From contig CALJCO010000141.1 of assembly GCA_938023905.1 (NCBI GenBank), forward strand, positions 1 through 32,642: a stretch of DNA of 32,642 bases, given 5' to 3'. Positions 7,901 through 15,422 of the stretch are shown piece by piece (position 1 is the stretch's first letter; the number at the start of each line of letters is the position of its first letter). Source of the stretch: an uncultured Collinsella sp. GTDB taxonomy: Bacteria; Actinomycetota; Coriobacteriia; Coriobacteriales; Coriobacteriaceae. The notes under the pieces were generated by a model that searched no databases, was not told the DNA's origin, and was given only the letters and a program-made list of their open reading frames with translations. A program made the translations under genes and the position numbers.

Positions 7901-8053
7901 GGACTCAGCCGCAGATGAGGCATCATATATGCGGGCGGAACGTAGGGGCCACCGATGTTAAGAAGTGTCAGCAAGCATAACGAAAGGTAGGGACCCCGTG
8001 CGCCCGTTATGTATCACGCGGATGGGCCGCGCGGATACCAAGGAAGAGAAGCC

Positions 8054-9280
8054 TTAGGCCTGGGCTGCAGCGGAGCTGGGACCCTGGACCTTAGCCCACG
8101 TCTTGAGCGACAGCGTATCGATCTCGATAAAGCCGGCGCTGGCCTTCTCATCAAACGTGGTGTCGCGGTCGTAGGTGGCCAGGCCGTAATCGTAGAGGCT
8201 GAAGGGGCTCTTGCGGCCGACGACATGGCAGTTGCCCTTAAAGAACTTCAGACGGACGGTGCCGGTCACGAACTTCTGGGTGTCGGCCATAAAGGCATCG
8301 AGCGCGTTTTTGAGCGGGCTGTACCACTGGCCGTTATACACGGCGGTGGCCCAATCCTGCTCAAGCTTAATCTTCTCCTTGAGCAGGTCGCCCTCAACGC
8401 AAATGTCCTCGAGCGCCTTGTGGGCGGTGATAAGCGTCAGGGCGCCGGGGACCTCATAGCACTCGCGGCTCTTGAGGCCCACCAGACGGTCCTCGACCAG
8501 GTCCAGGCGACCAAAGCCATTGTCGCCGGAAATCTTGTTGAGAGCGATGACGATCTCGGAGAGCTTCATCTTCTTGCCGTCGACGGCGACGGGCTTGCCC
8601 GCCTCAAACTCAATCTCGGTGTAGGTCGGGGCGTCGGGCGTATCCTCGGGGTTCTTGGTCATAACCCAGGCGTCGTCGAGCGGCTCGTTCCAGGGATCCT
8701 CCAGGTGGCCGCACTCAATGGCGCGACCCCACAGGTTGTCGTCGATGGAATAGGGGTTGTCGTTGGTACCCTCGGGAACCGGCACGTTGTGGGCGTGGGC
8801 GTAGGCGACCTCGTCCGGACGGCACTTCAGATCCCACTCGCGAACCGGGGCGATAACCTTGAGCTCGGGGTCGAGCGCCTTGACGGCAGCCTCAAAACGG
8901 ACCTGGTCGTTACCTTTGCCGGTGCAGCCGTGGGCGACGTAGGTCGCGCCAAACTCGTGAGCAACCTCGACGAGCTTCTTGGCGAGCAGCGGGCGGGACA
9001 GGGCGGAGAGCAGCGGGTACTTGTTCTCGTACATGGAGTTGGCCGCGATGGCCTTGGTCAGGAACTCATCGGAGAACTCGTCGCGCAAGTCGAGCACCTG
9101 ACAATCCAGAACGCCCAGGTCGAGCGCCTTCTGCTTCTTGGCATCCAGGCCGGTCTCCTCCTGGCCCACGTTACCGCAGACGCAAACGACATCAAGATTC
9201 TTCTCGTCCTGAAGCCACTTGACACATACGGATGTATCAAGACCACCGGAATATGCGAGAACGACTTTTTCCTTGCTCAT
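8054..9280 (-). CDS. argG: Argininosuccinate synthase
   Basis: Condenses citrulline and aspartate with ATP hydrolysis to argininosuccinate, the step before ArgH. The 408 residues are typical. Visible are the N-type PP-loop AYSGGLDTSVCVKWL near residues 8-22, GNVGQEETGLDAKKQKAL, YVAHGCTGKGNDQVRFE, and the substrate-binding KSRECYEVPGA block. The ATG at 9280 follows GAAAGGA; the extra in-frame codons upstream are outside the family start. The C-terminus ends in an Ala/Ser-rich tail. The gene is preceded by a structured leader of about 310 bases with an arginine-rich peptide, suggesting attenuation by arginine supply. Confidence 0.97.
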   Translation of the reverse strand: MSKEKVVLAYSGGLDTSVCVKWLQDEKNLDVVCVCGNVGQEETGLDAKKQKALDLGVLDCQVLDLRDEFSDEFLTKAIAANSMYENKYPLLSALSRPLLAKKLVEVAHEFGATYVAHGCTGKGNDQVRFEAAVKALDPELKVIAPVREWDLKCRPDEVAYAHAHNVPVPEGTNDNPYSIDDNLWGRAIECGHLEDPWNEPLDDAWVMTKNPEDTPDAPTYTEIEFEAGKPVAVDGKKMKLSEIVIALNKISGDNGFGRLDLVEDRLVGLKSRECYEVPGALTLITAHKALEDICVEGDLLKEKIKLEQDWATAVYNGQWYSPLKNALDAFMADTQKFVTGTVRLKFFKGNCHVVGRKSPFSLYDYGLATYDRDTTFDEKASAGFIEIDTLSLKTWAKVQGPSSAAAQA

Positions 9281-9330
9281 GGCTGTTTCCTTTCGCCCTT
9301 GGTAGCTAGTTAGAACATCGGTCAGTTGCA

Positions 9331-9446
9331 AGTCATTTCGAGGTCAAAAACCGTGCAATATCAGGTTAAATAGCAAAAATCAGCACATACATGCCCTAGA
9401 AACATGCAGCAATGTCGTGCTAAAACCCAACGACCTCAAAATGACT
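9331..9446 (-). repeat. Long-range inverted repeat in the argG leader
   Basis: AGTCATTTCGAGGTC at 9331-9345 and GACCTCAAAATGACT at 9432-9446 are complementary over 15 positions with one mismatch. They enclose 86 bases that hold the second leader terminator (9375-9421). In the argG mRNA this pairing would overlap the loop of the first terminator hairpin, so it may be an alternative fold. It ends about 50 bases before the argG start codon. Confidence 0.55.
9375..9421 (-). terminator. Second terminator-like hairpin in the argG leader
   Basis: On the minus strand AGCAC plus ACAT pair with ATGT plus GTGCT (9412-9421 with 9382-9392, small internal loop), followed by GATTTTTGC with five Ts at 9375-9379. 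It is weaker than the gene-end terminators in this window, as expected for a conditional one. Confidence 0.45.
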
Positions 9447-9454
9447 CTGTTGGG
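9421..9454 (-). terminator. First terminator-like hairpin in the argG leader (attenuator candidate)
   Basis: On the minus strand CCCAAC (9449-9454) pairs with GTTGGG (9426-9431) and is followed directly by TTTTA. The 5' arm of this hairpin is the same sequence used by the 3' half of the upstream hairpin 9445-9478, so the two cannot coexist. Confidence 0.45.
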
Positions 9455-9478
9455 GCATTTAGCCCCATGCGGACAGAG
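9445..9478 (-). promoter_or_regulatory. Antiterminator-like hairpin after the leader peptide
   Basis: On the minus strand CTCTGT and TGGGGC pair with GCCCCA and ACAGAG (12 bp, with a 5-base bulge CCGCA and loop TAAAT). Its 5' arm begins eight bases after the leader-peptide stop codon, so a ribosome resting on the stop would cover it. It competes with the terminator at 9421-9454. Confidence 0.5.
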
Positions 9479-9485
9479 ACGATTG

Positions 9486-9560
9486 TTATCGTCGTCGGGA
9501 AATTGCGCGCTGGCGTCGGATGGCATTGTCTGCAGTAGTGATAATCTTTACGAACTGCAT
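9486..9560 (-). CDS. Arginine-rich leader peptide upstream of argG (24 aa)
   Basis: A 24-codon ORF starts at ATG 9560, six bases after AAAGGAG, one of the best ribosome-binding sites in the window. The peptide starts MQFVKIITTADNA and ends IRRQRAISRRR. Six of the last ten residues are Arg (codons CGA, CGC, CGC, CGA, CGA, CGA), the last three immediately before TAA. It lies between a promoter and a set of mutually exclusive hairpins in front of argG. This is the classical layout of an amino-acid attenuator. The coding claim rests on the ribosome-binding site, position and codon content, not on homology. Confidence 0.65.
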   Translation of the reverse strand: MQFVKIITTADNAIRRQRAISRRR

Positions 9561-9599
9561 CTGCCTCTCCTTTCACCTATCGCCGGGCGCAATTCTAAT

Positions 9600-9627
9600 A
9601 TCGTAAACGGTACCTTTTCCTCGGTAA
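9600..9627 (-). promoter_or_regulatory. Putative argG leader promoter
   Basis: On the minus strand TTACCG (9622-9627), 16 bases, then TACGAT (9600-9605). The predicted start near 9592 gives about 30 bases before the leader-peptide ATG. Confidence 0.45.
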
Positions 9628-9834
9628 GCGGTTGTTTTTCCGTCTCCGTTTTCGATGGTCGCTATATTACGCTAAAGTGCCTGCTGTACAAGCGACAAAT
9701 TCAAATTTCTGAAAAGTTTTTTCATTACTTTGTGAATGATGATGCAAATATGCGCCAATCCTGCGAAAATACGCCCGACTATCAAGTAGAGGGTCAATCA
9801 CCCGAAACATTCTGGAAACCGAAAGGCGCGTTTT
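9628..9834. promoter_or_regulatory. AT-rich divergent control region with ArgR-box-like site
   Basis: This AT-rich stretch separates argG from the Cof-type gene and holds no supportable ORF. TGTGAATGATGATGCAAA at 9731-9748 resembles the ArgR/AhrC box pattern (ATGAAT, AT-rich centre, ATKCAA) at most positions. It lies about 105-150 bases upstream of the putative argG promoter. The resemblance is by eye and from memory of the consensus. The plus-strand promoter for the downstream gene is not clear. Confidence 0.25.
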
Positions 9835-10662
9835 ATGCAGACTTACGAATCAGACGCCAACATCGGCAACATTAAGATTCTCGCTGTCGATATGGACAAG
9901 ACGTTACTGACCGACGAGCGCGTGCTGCCTCAGGGCCTCGACGAGCGCCTGGACAAGCTCGCCGAGGCTGGCATCGTGTTCTGCCCCGCCAGCGGACGCC
10001 CCGCCCCCAAACTCGAGGAGATGTTTGAGGACATCAAGAGCCGCATCGCTTTTTGCCCCGATAACGGCGCGTGCGTTATCTACCGCGGCAACTATATCTA
10101 TAAGAGCACTATCGACGTGGCGCTGTATCAGCAGGTCTTGAGCCGCGCCTCGGAGGATTCGCGCGCTGTCCCCGTCCTGTGCTGCTTCGACGAGTTCTAT
10201 GTACTTGCCCGCGATCATCAATACCACGACGAGATCAGCGTCTACTACAACACGATCAACTACGTCGATAGCTTTGAGGGCATTGACATCGAGTCTAACA
10301 AGATTTCGATCTTCTTCCCCGCCTACGATGCCGAGCCAGCGTTTCGCGAGGACTACAGCCCCGAGTTCTCGGACAAACTCTACGTCACCAATGCGGGCCG
10401 CGAGTGGATCGACTTTATGAATCTGGGCGTCGACAAGGGGTCGGGCGTAGCACATCTCTGCGAGCGCCTGGGCATCGATATCGCCGACGCCGCTGCCGTG
10501 GGCGATACGTACAACGACATCCCCATGCTTGAGCGCGTCGGTCACAGCTTTATCGTGGACAATGCCGAGGAGCATATGAACGCGCATGCTGAGTGGCGCA
10601 TTCCGAGCAACAACGACGGGGGCGTACTGACGCTCATCGACGCTATCTTGGCGGCTCGGTAA
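9835..10662 (+). CDS. Cof-type HAD-IIB family phosphatase
   Basis: Predicted cytoplasmic sugar-phosphate or nucleotide-type phosphatase of 275 residues, typical for the Cof/YbiV family. Motif I is AVDMDKTLLTDE near residues 18-29. Motif II is CPASGR near 52. The C2B cap occupies roughly residues 85-190. Motif III is the Lys of GVDKGSGV near 200. Motif IV is AVGDTYNDIPML near 221-232, followed by VDNAEEHM. ATG at 9835 follows GAAAGG by eight bases. Substrate specificity cannot be told. It is divergent from the argG leader, with no clear functional partner. Confidence 0.92.
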   Translation: MQTYESDANIGNIKILAVDMDKTLLTDERVLPQGLDERLDKLAEAGIVFCPASGRPAPKLEEMFEDIKSRIAFCPDNGACVIYRGNYIYKSTIDVALYQQVLSRASEDSRAVPVLCCFDEFYVLARDHQYHDEISVYYNTINYVDSFEGIDIESNKISIFFPAYDAEPAFREDYSPEFSDKLYVTNAGREWIDFMNLGVDKGSGVAHLCERLGIDIADAAAVGDTYNDIPMLERVGHSFIVDNAEEHMNAHAEWRIPSNNDGGVLTLIDAILAAR

Positions 10663-10673
10663 CGTGGCACGTC

Positions 10674-10803
10674 GGACCTGGCCGGGCGGCGCGGATTAGT
10701 TTTTCGTTCGGTCAGGTCCTGGGCTCGCTCGGAAAGCACATTAAGTGCTTTCCGGCTCGTGCGGAATCTACGAAAAACTAATCCGCGCCGCCCGGCCAGG
10801 TCC
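10674..10803. repeat. 33-bp perfect inverted repeat element
   Basis: Arms 10674-10706 and 10771-10803 are perfectly complementary over 33 bases. Each has a GC-rich outer half (GGACCTGGCCGGGCGGCGCG) and an inner half GGATTAGTTTTTCG. The 64-base interior carries its own 10-bp hairpin, CGGAAAGCAC-ATTAA-GTGCTTTCCG (10730-10754). It begins 12 bases after the Cof gene stop. No T-run follows the outer stem, so it is not a normal terminator. A similar element occurs at 25286-25364. Confidence 0.85.
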
Positions 10804-10870
10804 TAGGTTTACTTTCCTGCCGCCAAGATGGCGTCTTGAGTGTCTAGATACTTAGCTGAAATGATTTGAG

Positions 10871-10911
10871 CAGAGGGGAGCCCCTTGTTGGAAGGGGCTC
10901 CCCTCTGTTTT
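10871..10911 (+). terminator. Strong intrinsic terminator before convergent polA
   Basis: A perfect 16-bp stem, CAGAGGGGAGCCCCTT (10871-10886) with its complement (10892-10907), has a 5-base loop and is followed by TTTT on the plus strand. It would end plus-strand transcription from the Cof gene before polA. Confidence 0.85.
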
Positions 10912-10920
10912 GGTTACTGT

Positions 10921-10949
10921 GGGACAAATTAATCAGTAGTGTTTGTCCC
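10921..10949. other. Stem-loop downstream of polA
   Basis: GGGACAAA (10921-10928) pairs with TTTGTCCC (10942-10949), with a 13-base loop, about 60 bases beyond the polA stop. Neither strand has a T-run, so a terminator call is weak. Confidence 0.4.
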
Positions 10950-11007
10950 AAATCTTAAGTATGTGGGGGCTTGCGTCTTGGGCGAGCTTGCCTTACGGAG
11001 TGCTTCC

Positions 11008-13758
11008 CTATTTCGCGTCGGCCCAGGTTATGCCGGTGCTGGCTTCGGCGATCAACGGTACGCGGAGGTCTACTACGTGTTCCATGACGTCGCGGACCAT
11101 GGTGGTTAGGCGCTCGACTTCGTTGACGGGGCACTCAAAGTCCAGTTCGTCGTGTACCTGCAAGATCATGTGGGCGGCAAAACCCTCTTCTTCCAGGCGG
11201 CGGCTCACGCGGGCCATGGCGATCTTGATGATGTCGGCCGCGGTGCCCTGCATGGGGTGGTTCATGGCCGTGCGCTCACCAAAGCCACGGAGTTGCGGGT
11301 TTTTGGCCTTGAGCTCCGGAATATGGCGACGGCGGCCATACATGGTCTCGGCGTAGCCCGTCTGCTTGGCGCGCGCCACCACGTTGTCGAGGAACGTACG
11401 CACGCCCGGGTAGGCCTCGTAGTAGCGGTCAATCATGTCGCGCGCCTCGGCCATCGAGATATGCAGCGACTGCGACAGGCCGTAGGCCTGCTGACCGTAC
11501 ACGATGCCAAAGTTCACGGCCTTGGCGCGACTGCGCAGGTCGGGCGTTACCTCGGACACCGGCACACCAAATACGCGCGCCGCCGTCTCGGCATGGAAGT
11601 CCTCGCCCTCGTTAAAGGCGCGCACCAAGTGCTCGTCACCCGAGAGATGTGCCAGCAGACGCAGCTCTATCTGCGAGTAGTCCACCGCCAAAAAGACGCT
11701 TCCCTCGCCTGCCGAAAACGCCGTCTTGACGGTACGGCCCAGCTCCGAGCGCGTCGGGATGTTCTGCAGGTTCGGGTCGCTCGAGGACAGACGCCCCGTT
11801 GCCGTGATGGTCTGGTTGTACGTGGTGTGCACGCGACCGTCACCACGGCGCAGCGGGCCCAGCGTATCCAGATAGGTGGACTTGATCTTAGACTTCTCAC
11901 GCCAGTCCAAGATCAGACGCACGATTTCGTGGTCGCGGGCAAGGTCGCTCAACACCTTGGCGTTGGTCGAATAGTAGCCGCGCTTAGTCTTCTTGAGGCC
12001 CTTGGTCGGAAGCCCCATCACATCAAAGAGCACATGCGACAGCTGCATGGGACTGCCAATATTAAAGGTCTCGTCACCCGCTAGGTCGCGAATGCTGCGC
12101 TCGACCTCGGTGATCTGGGTCGCCAGGCCCTCGGACAGATTACGCAGGCGGTCGGGATCCACGAGCATGCCCGCGCGCTCCATCTTGGCAAGCACCGGCA
12201 CGAGCGGCATCTCGATGCCATCGAACACGTTGGCAGCGTTCTCACGGGCCATGCGGTCGCGCAGCGGCGCCACGAGCGTCAGCGTCAGGGCCGCAGTGCG
12301 GGCAGCGGGAACAGGAGCGTGCTCGCCGGCACCCTCCGCGCCGCGCGCCGCAGGCAGCGCCATCTGCAGATAGGTATCAGCCAGATACGCCTCATCAAAC
12401 TCGGAGCGGTCGGAATCCAGCAGGTAGGCGGCGACCACGGTATCGAAGATGCGCGTGGAATCGACGGCCAGCGGATCCATGAGCTCGGGCTCAGAAGAAT
12501 CAATGGGCGAAAGCTCATGCAGCAGCGCCTTCATATCCGGGCTCGCCACACGGCCCTCCATAAACAGGCGCGCGAGCACGCCAGCGATCACGCCGTGAGC
12601 AACGTTGAAGCCATCGACCACGGCAGGCGATGCGCCGTCGCCCTCCTCGAGCGCAAACAGCCCCTTGGACGTCGCCAACCACAGCGTGCGCGTCAGTCCA
12701 AAGAGCGCGCCCTCTTCCTTGTCGTCGTCCACCACGGCGGCGACCCACTCGCCGGCATCAATCGCGCGGGAGACCTCATCTGCAACGGCACCAAGCGCGT
12801 CAGTATCGCCGGCGGCTGCGCGCAAAACGGCGGGCATCTCAAACGTGCTGGCAGTGGCAGCAGCGCCACCCTCGCCGCCGATCAGCGCCAAGAAACGGTT
12901 CTGCATGGCGGTGATACCAAGCGTACCCAGCGCCGCAGACACCTCGTCGGCAGAAAACGCCGGGAAAGACGTCGCCTCAAAATCGAGCTCAACGGGCGCA
13001 TCGGTGCGGATGGTCGCCACCTTACGGCTCAGCAGCGCGTCGTCGATGTGTGCGCGCAGGTTTTCGCCCATCTTGCCCTTGACCTCATCGGCGTGTGCGA
13101 TGACCTCGTCCAGGCTACCGTACTGCGCAATGAGCGCGCTCGCCTTTTTGGGGCCGATGCCCGGCACGCCGGGGATGTTATCGGACGTATCGCCCTTCAG
13201 ACCATAAAAGTCGGGCACGAGCGCCGGCGTGATGCCGTGATACAGATCGTCCACGCTCTCGGGCGTCATGATCGCCACGTCGGACAGGCCCTTGCGGGTC
13301 GAGACCACGTTGACGTGCTCGGTCACGAGCTGATACATATCGCGATCACCGGTCACCAGCAGCATGTCACAGCCGGCCTGCTCGCCCAGGCGCGCCATAG
13401 TGCCCAGGATGTCATCGCCTTCCCAGCCCTCGGACTGCAAAATTGGCACGTTGAGCGCGGCGAGCAGCTCCTTAATCATGGGAAACTGTGCGTGCAGATC
13501 GGGGTCCATGGGCGGGCGCTGAGCCTTGTACTGCGGCAGCATCTCCATGCGCACGCGCGGCTTGCCCTTATCAAATGCCACGACCACACCGTCGGGGTTA
13601 AAGGCATCGATCATCTTGAGGAACATATTCAAAAAGCCAAAGATCGCGTTGGTGGGACGACCGTCCGGCGCGTTCATGGTGGGCGGCACGGCGTGGAAGG
13701 CGCGGTGCATGAGCGAGTTGCCGTCGATGACGGCAAAGGTACGGCGCTTGTCAGACAT
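11008..13758 (-). CDS. polA: DNA polymerase I
   Basis: Repair and Okazaki-fragment polymerase of 916 residues. The N-terminal 5' nuclease domain is intact (AVIDGNSLMHRAFHA, GWEGDDILGT, VTGDRDMYQLV, KGDTSDNIPGVPGIGPKKA). The middle 3'-5' exonuclease fold is degenerate: the DxE motif expected at exo I is not visible (AAVVDDDKEEG instead). Proofreading is therefore probably absent, as in many Gram-positive Pol I. Polymerase motifs are complete: A, DYSQIELRLLAHLSGD near 689; B, RSRAKAVNFGIVYG near 740; C, QVHDELDFE near 866. The start ATG at 13758 follows GCGAGG. The gene is divergent from the M18 aminopeptidase. Confidence 0.97.
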   Translation of the reverse strand: MSDKRRTFAVIDGNSLMHRAFHAVPPTMNAPDGRPTNAIFGFLNMFLKMIDAFNPDGVVVAFDKGKPRVRMEMLPQYKAQRPPMDPDLHAQFPMIKELLAALNVPILQSEGWEGDDILGTMARLGEQAGCDMLLVTGDRDMYQLVTEHVNVVSTRKGLSDVAIMTPESVDDLYHGITPALVPDFYGLKGDTSDNIPGVPGIGPKKASALIAQYGSLDEVIAHADEVKGKMGENLRAHIDDALLSRKVATIRTDAPVELDFEATSFPAFSADEVSAALGTLGITAMQNRFLALIGGEGGAAATASTFEMPAVLRAAAGDTDALGAVADEVSRAIDAGEWVAAVVDDDKEEGALFGLTRTLWLATSKGLFALEEGDGASPAVVDGFNVAHGVIAGVLARLFMEGRVASPDMKALLHELSPIDSSEPELMDPLAVDSTRIFDTVVAAYLLDSDRSEFDEAYLADTYLQMALPAARGAEGAGEHAPVPAARTAALTLTLVAPLRDRMARENAANVFDGIEMPLVPVLAKMERAGMLVDPDRLRNLSEGLATQITEVERSIRDLAGDETFNIGSPMQLSHVLFDVMGLPTKGLKKTKRGYYSTNAKVLSDLARDHEIVRLILDWREKSKIKSTYLDTLGPLRRGDGRVHTTYNQTITATGRLSSSDPNLQNIPTRSELGRTVKTAFSAGEGSVFLAVDYSQIELRLLAHLSGDEHLVRAFNEGEDFHAETAARVFGVPVSEVTPDLRSRAKAVNFGIVYGQQAYGLSQSLHISMAEARDMIDRYYEAYPGVRTFLDNVVARAKQTGYAETMYGRRRHIPELKAKNPQLRGFGERTAMNHPMQGTAADIIKIAMARVSRRLEEEGFAAHMILQVHDELDFECPVNEVERLTTMVRDVMEHVVDLRVPLIAEASTGITWADAK

Positions 13759-13869
13759 ATTGAATACCTCGCTTTGGGCTGGGCACGGTTTGCTCACTCC
13801 AGTTTACACGCTCCCCGCCCCACGGCCACCGCACATCAGGCTTCCCTGCCGTCGCGGGCCCGAGCGTGA

Positions 13870-13875
13870 TACGAT
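13870..13875 (+). promoter_or_regulatory. -10 element for the M18 aminopeptidase
   Basis: TGATACGAT is an extended -10 (hexamer TACGAT) with a poor -35 (TGCCGT, 17 bases upstream). It predicts a leader of about 45 bases. On the opposite strand TAAACT (about 13800-13805) is a weak -10 candidate for polA. Confidence 0.4.
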
Positions 13876-13924
13876 GGCTCACGGTACATCAACCAGCACG
13901 ATCGATCCGAAAGGAGCCTGCGTC

Positions 13925-15322
13925 ATGGAGCGTCCCTGCGCATGGAAAAAGTACACGCCACAGCAGATCGAGGAGCTCGAGGAGCTTTGCCGCGGCTATA
14001 AGCAGTTTTTGAGCGAGAACAAGACCGAGCGCCTGTGCGTCAAGACCGGTATCAAGATGGCCGAGGAGGCGGGCTACGTCAATCTGGAGACCGTGATTGC
14101 CGAGGGCCGCGCGCTCAAGGCCGGCGACAAGGTGTACGCCGCCAATCACGGCAAGGACCTCATGCTCGTCAACCTGGGCACCGCCCCGCTCGAGCAGGGC
14201 TTTAACATCCTGGGCGCCCACGTGGACTCGCCGCGCCTGGACCTCAAGCAGAACCCCGCCTTCGAGGCCGGCGACATGGCTTATCTCGACACGCACTACT
14301 ATGGCGGCGTCAAGAGCTACCACTGGGTCGCTTCCCCGCTCGCACTCGTAGGCGTCATCTGCAAAAAGGACGGCACCACCGTCGACATCAACATCGGTGA
14401 CAAGGCCGACGACCCGGTCTTTACCATCTCCGACCTGCTGATCCACCTCTCGAGCGAGCAGATGGCCAAGCCCGCCAAGGACGCCGTCGACGCCGAGATC
14501 CTCGACGTGATCGTGGGCGGCCGCCCCGTCAAGTTTGACGAGGACGACAAGGACGCCCCCAAGGAGCCCGTCAAGCAGATGTTCCTGGACATCCTCAAGG
14601 AGCAGTACGCCGTCGAGGAGGAGGACTTCCTCTCCGCCGAGATTGAGGTCGTGCCCGCCGGCCCGGCCCGCGACATGGGCCTCGACCGCTCCATGATTCT
14701 GGGCTATGGCCACGACGACCGTGTCTGCGCCTATCCGTCCATGCTCGCCCAGATCAACGTCGCCAACGTGGAGCGCACGAGCATCACACTCATCGTCGAC
14801 AAGGAGGAGATCGGTTCCGTGGGTGCCACCGGCATGACGAGCCGTTTCTTCGAGAACACCGTCGCCGAGATCATGACGCTCGCCGGCGAGGATAGCCCGC
14901 TGGCCCTGCGCCGTGCACTCGCCCACAGCCGTATGCTCTCCTCTGACGTGTCCGCCGGCTTCGACCCGGGCTACGCCGGCAAGTTCGAAACCAAGAACGC
15001 AGCCTTTATGGGTCGCGGCCTGTGCTTTAACAAGTACACGGGCAGCCGCGGCAAGGGCGGCTCTAACGACGCCGACGCCGAGTATGTGGCCCTCATCCGC
15101 GACATCATGGACGAGGCCGGCGTGGACTTCCAGACCTGTGAGCTCGGCCGCGTCAACGCGGGCGGCGGTGGCACCATCGCCTACATCATGGCCAAGTACG
15201 GCATGAACGTCATCGACTCCGGTGTTGCCGTCCTGTCCATGCACGCCCTGTGGGAGGTCGCCAACAAGGCCGACATCTACGAGGCCTATCGCGGCTACAA
15301 GGCCTTCATCGAGCGCGCCTAA
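13925..15322 (+). CDS. M18 family aminopeptidase (aspartyl aminopeptidase-like)
   Basis: Predicted cytoplasmic dinuclear-zinc aminopeptidase of 465 residues, forming large oligomers in characterised relatives. Metal-ligand motifs are in place: GAHVDSPRLDL (His near 99), DKEEIGSVGATG (catalytic Glu-Glu near 293), SSDVSAGFDP (Asp) and SMHALWEVANK (His near 439). The start ATG at 13925 follows GAAAGGAGCC. An in-frame upstream extension reaches back into the polA promoter and is unlikely. Family members remove N-terminal residues, often acidic ones. Ends in a long-stem terminator. Confidence 0.93.
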   Translation: MERPCAWKKYTPQQIEELEELCRGYKQFLSENKTERLCVKTGIKMAEEAGYVNLETVIAEGRALKAGDKVYAANHGKDLMLVNLGTAPLEQGFNILGAHVDSPRLDLKQNPAFEAGDMAYLDTHYYGGVKSYHWVASPLALVGVICKKDGTTVDINIGDKADDPVFTISDLLIHLSSEQMAKPAKDAVDAEILDVIVGGRPVKFDEDDKDAPKEPVKQMFLDILKEQYAVEEEDFLSAEIEVVPAGPARDMGLDRSMILGYGHDDRVCAYPSMLAQINVANVERTSITLIVDKEEIGSVGATGMTSRFFENTVAEIMTLAGEDSPLALRRALAHSRMLSSDVSAGFDPGYAGKFETKNAAFMGRGLCFNKYTGSRGKGGSNDADAEYVALIRDIMDEAGVDFQTCELGRVNAGGGGTIAYIMAKYGMNVIDSGVAVLSMHALWEVANKADIYEAYRGYKAFIERA

Positions 15323-15335
15323 CCAACCCTTCATC

Positions 15336-15408
15336 AGTTGCGGTGAAATACGGACTAAACTGGCCCATAAACGGCCAAAACAGACCGTATTCCACCGCAA
15401 CTTTTTTG
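15336..15408 (+). terminator. Long-stem terminator after the M18 gene
   Basis: 18-base arms (15336-15353 and 15385-15402, one mismatch, AGTTGCGGTG core) are followed by TTTTTT. The 31-base loop holds its own TGGCC/GGCCA hairpin, so the structure is a stem with a nested stem. It lies 14 bases after the stop and ends just before the yaaA ribosome-binding site. Confidence 0.75.
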
Positions 15409-15422
15409 GCAGAGGAGAGTCC

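Noticed and set aside
9417..9875. 152-codon plus-strand ORF over the argG leader
   Set aside because: No ribosome-binding site, it overlaps the Cof gene start, and codon composition changes within it; leader structures on the other strand explain the region better.
10871..10949. Hairpin cluster between the Cof gene and polA as part of a mobile element
   Set aside because: No transposase, target duplications or terminal repeats other than the hairpins themselves; the 16-bp stem with TTTT is explained as a terminator.
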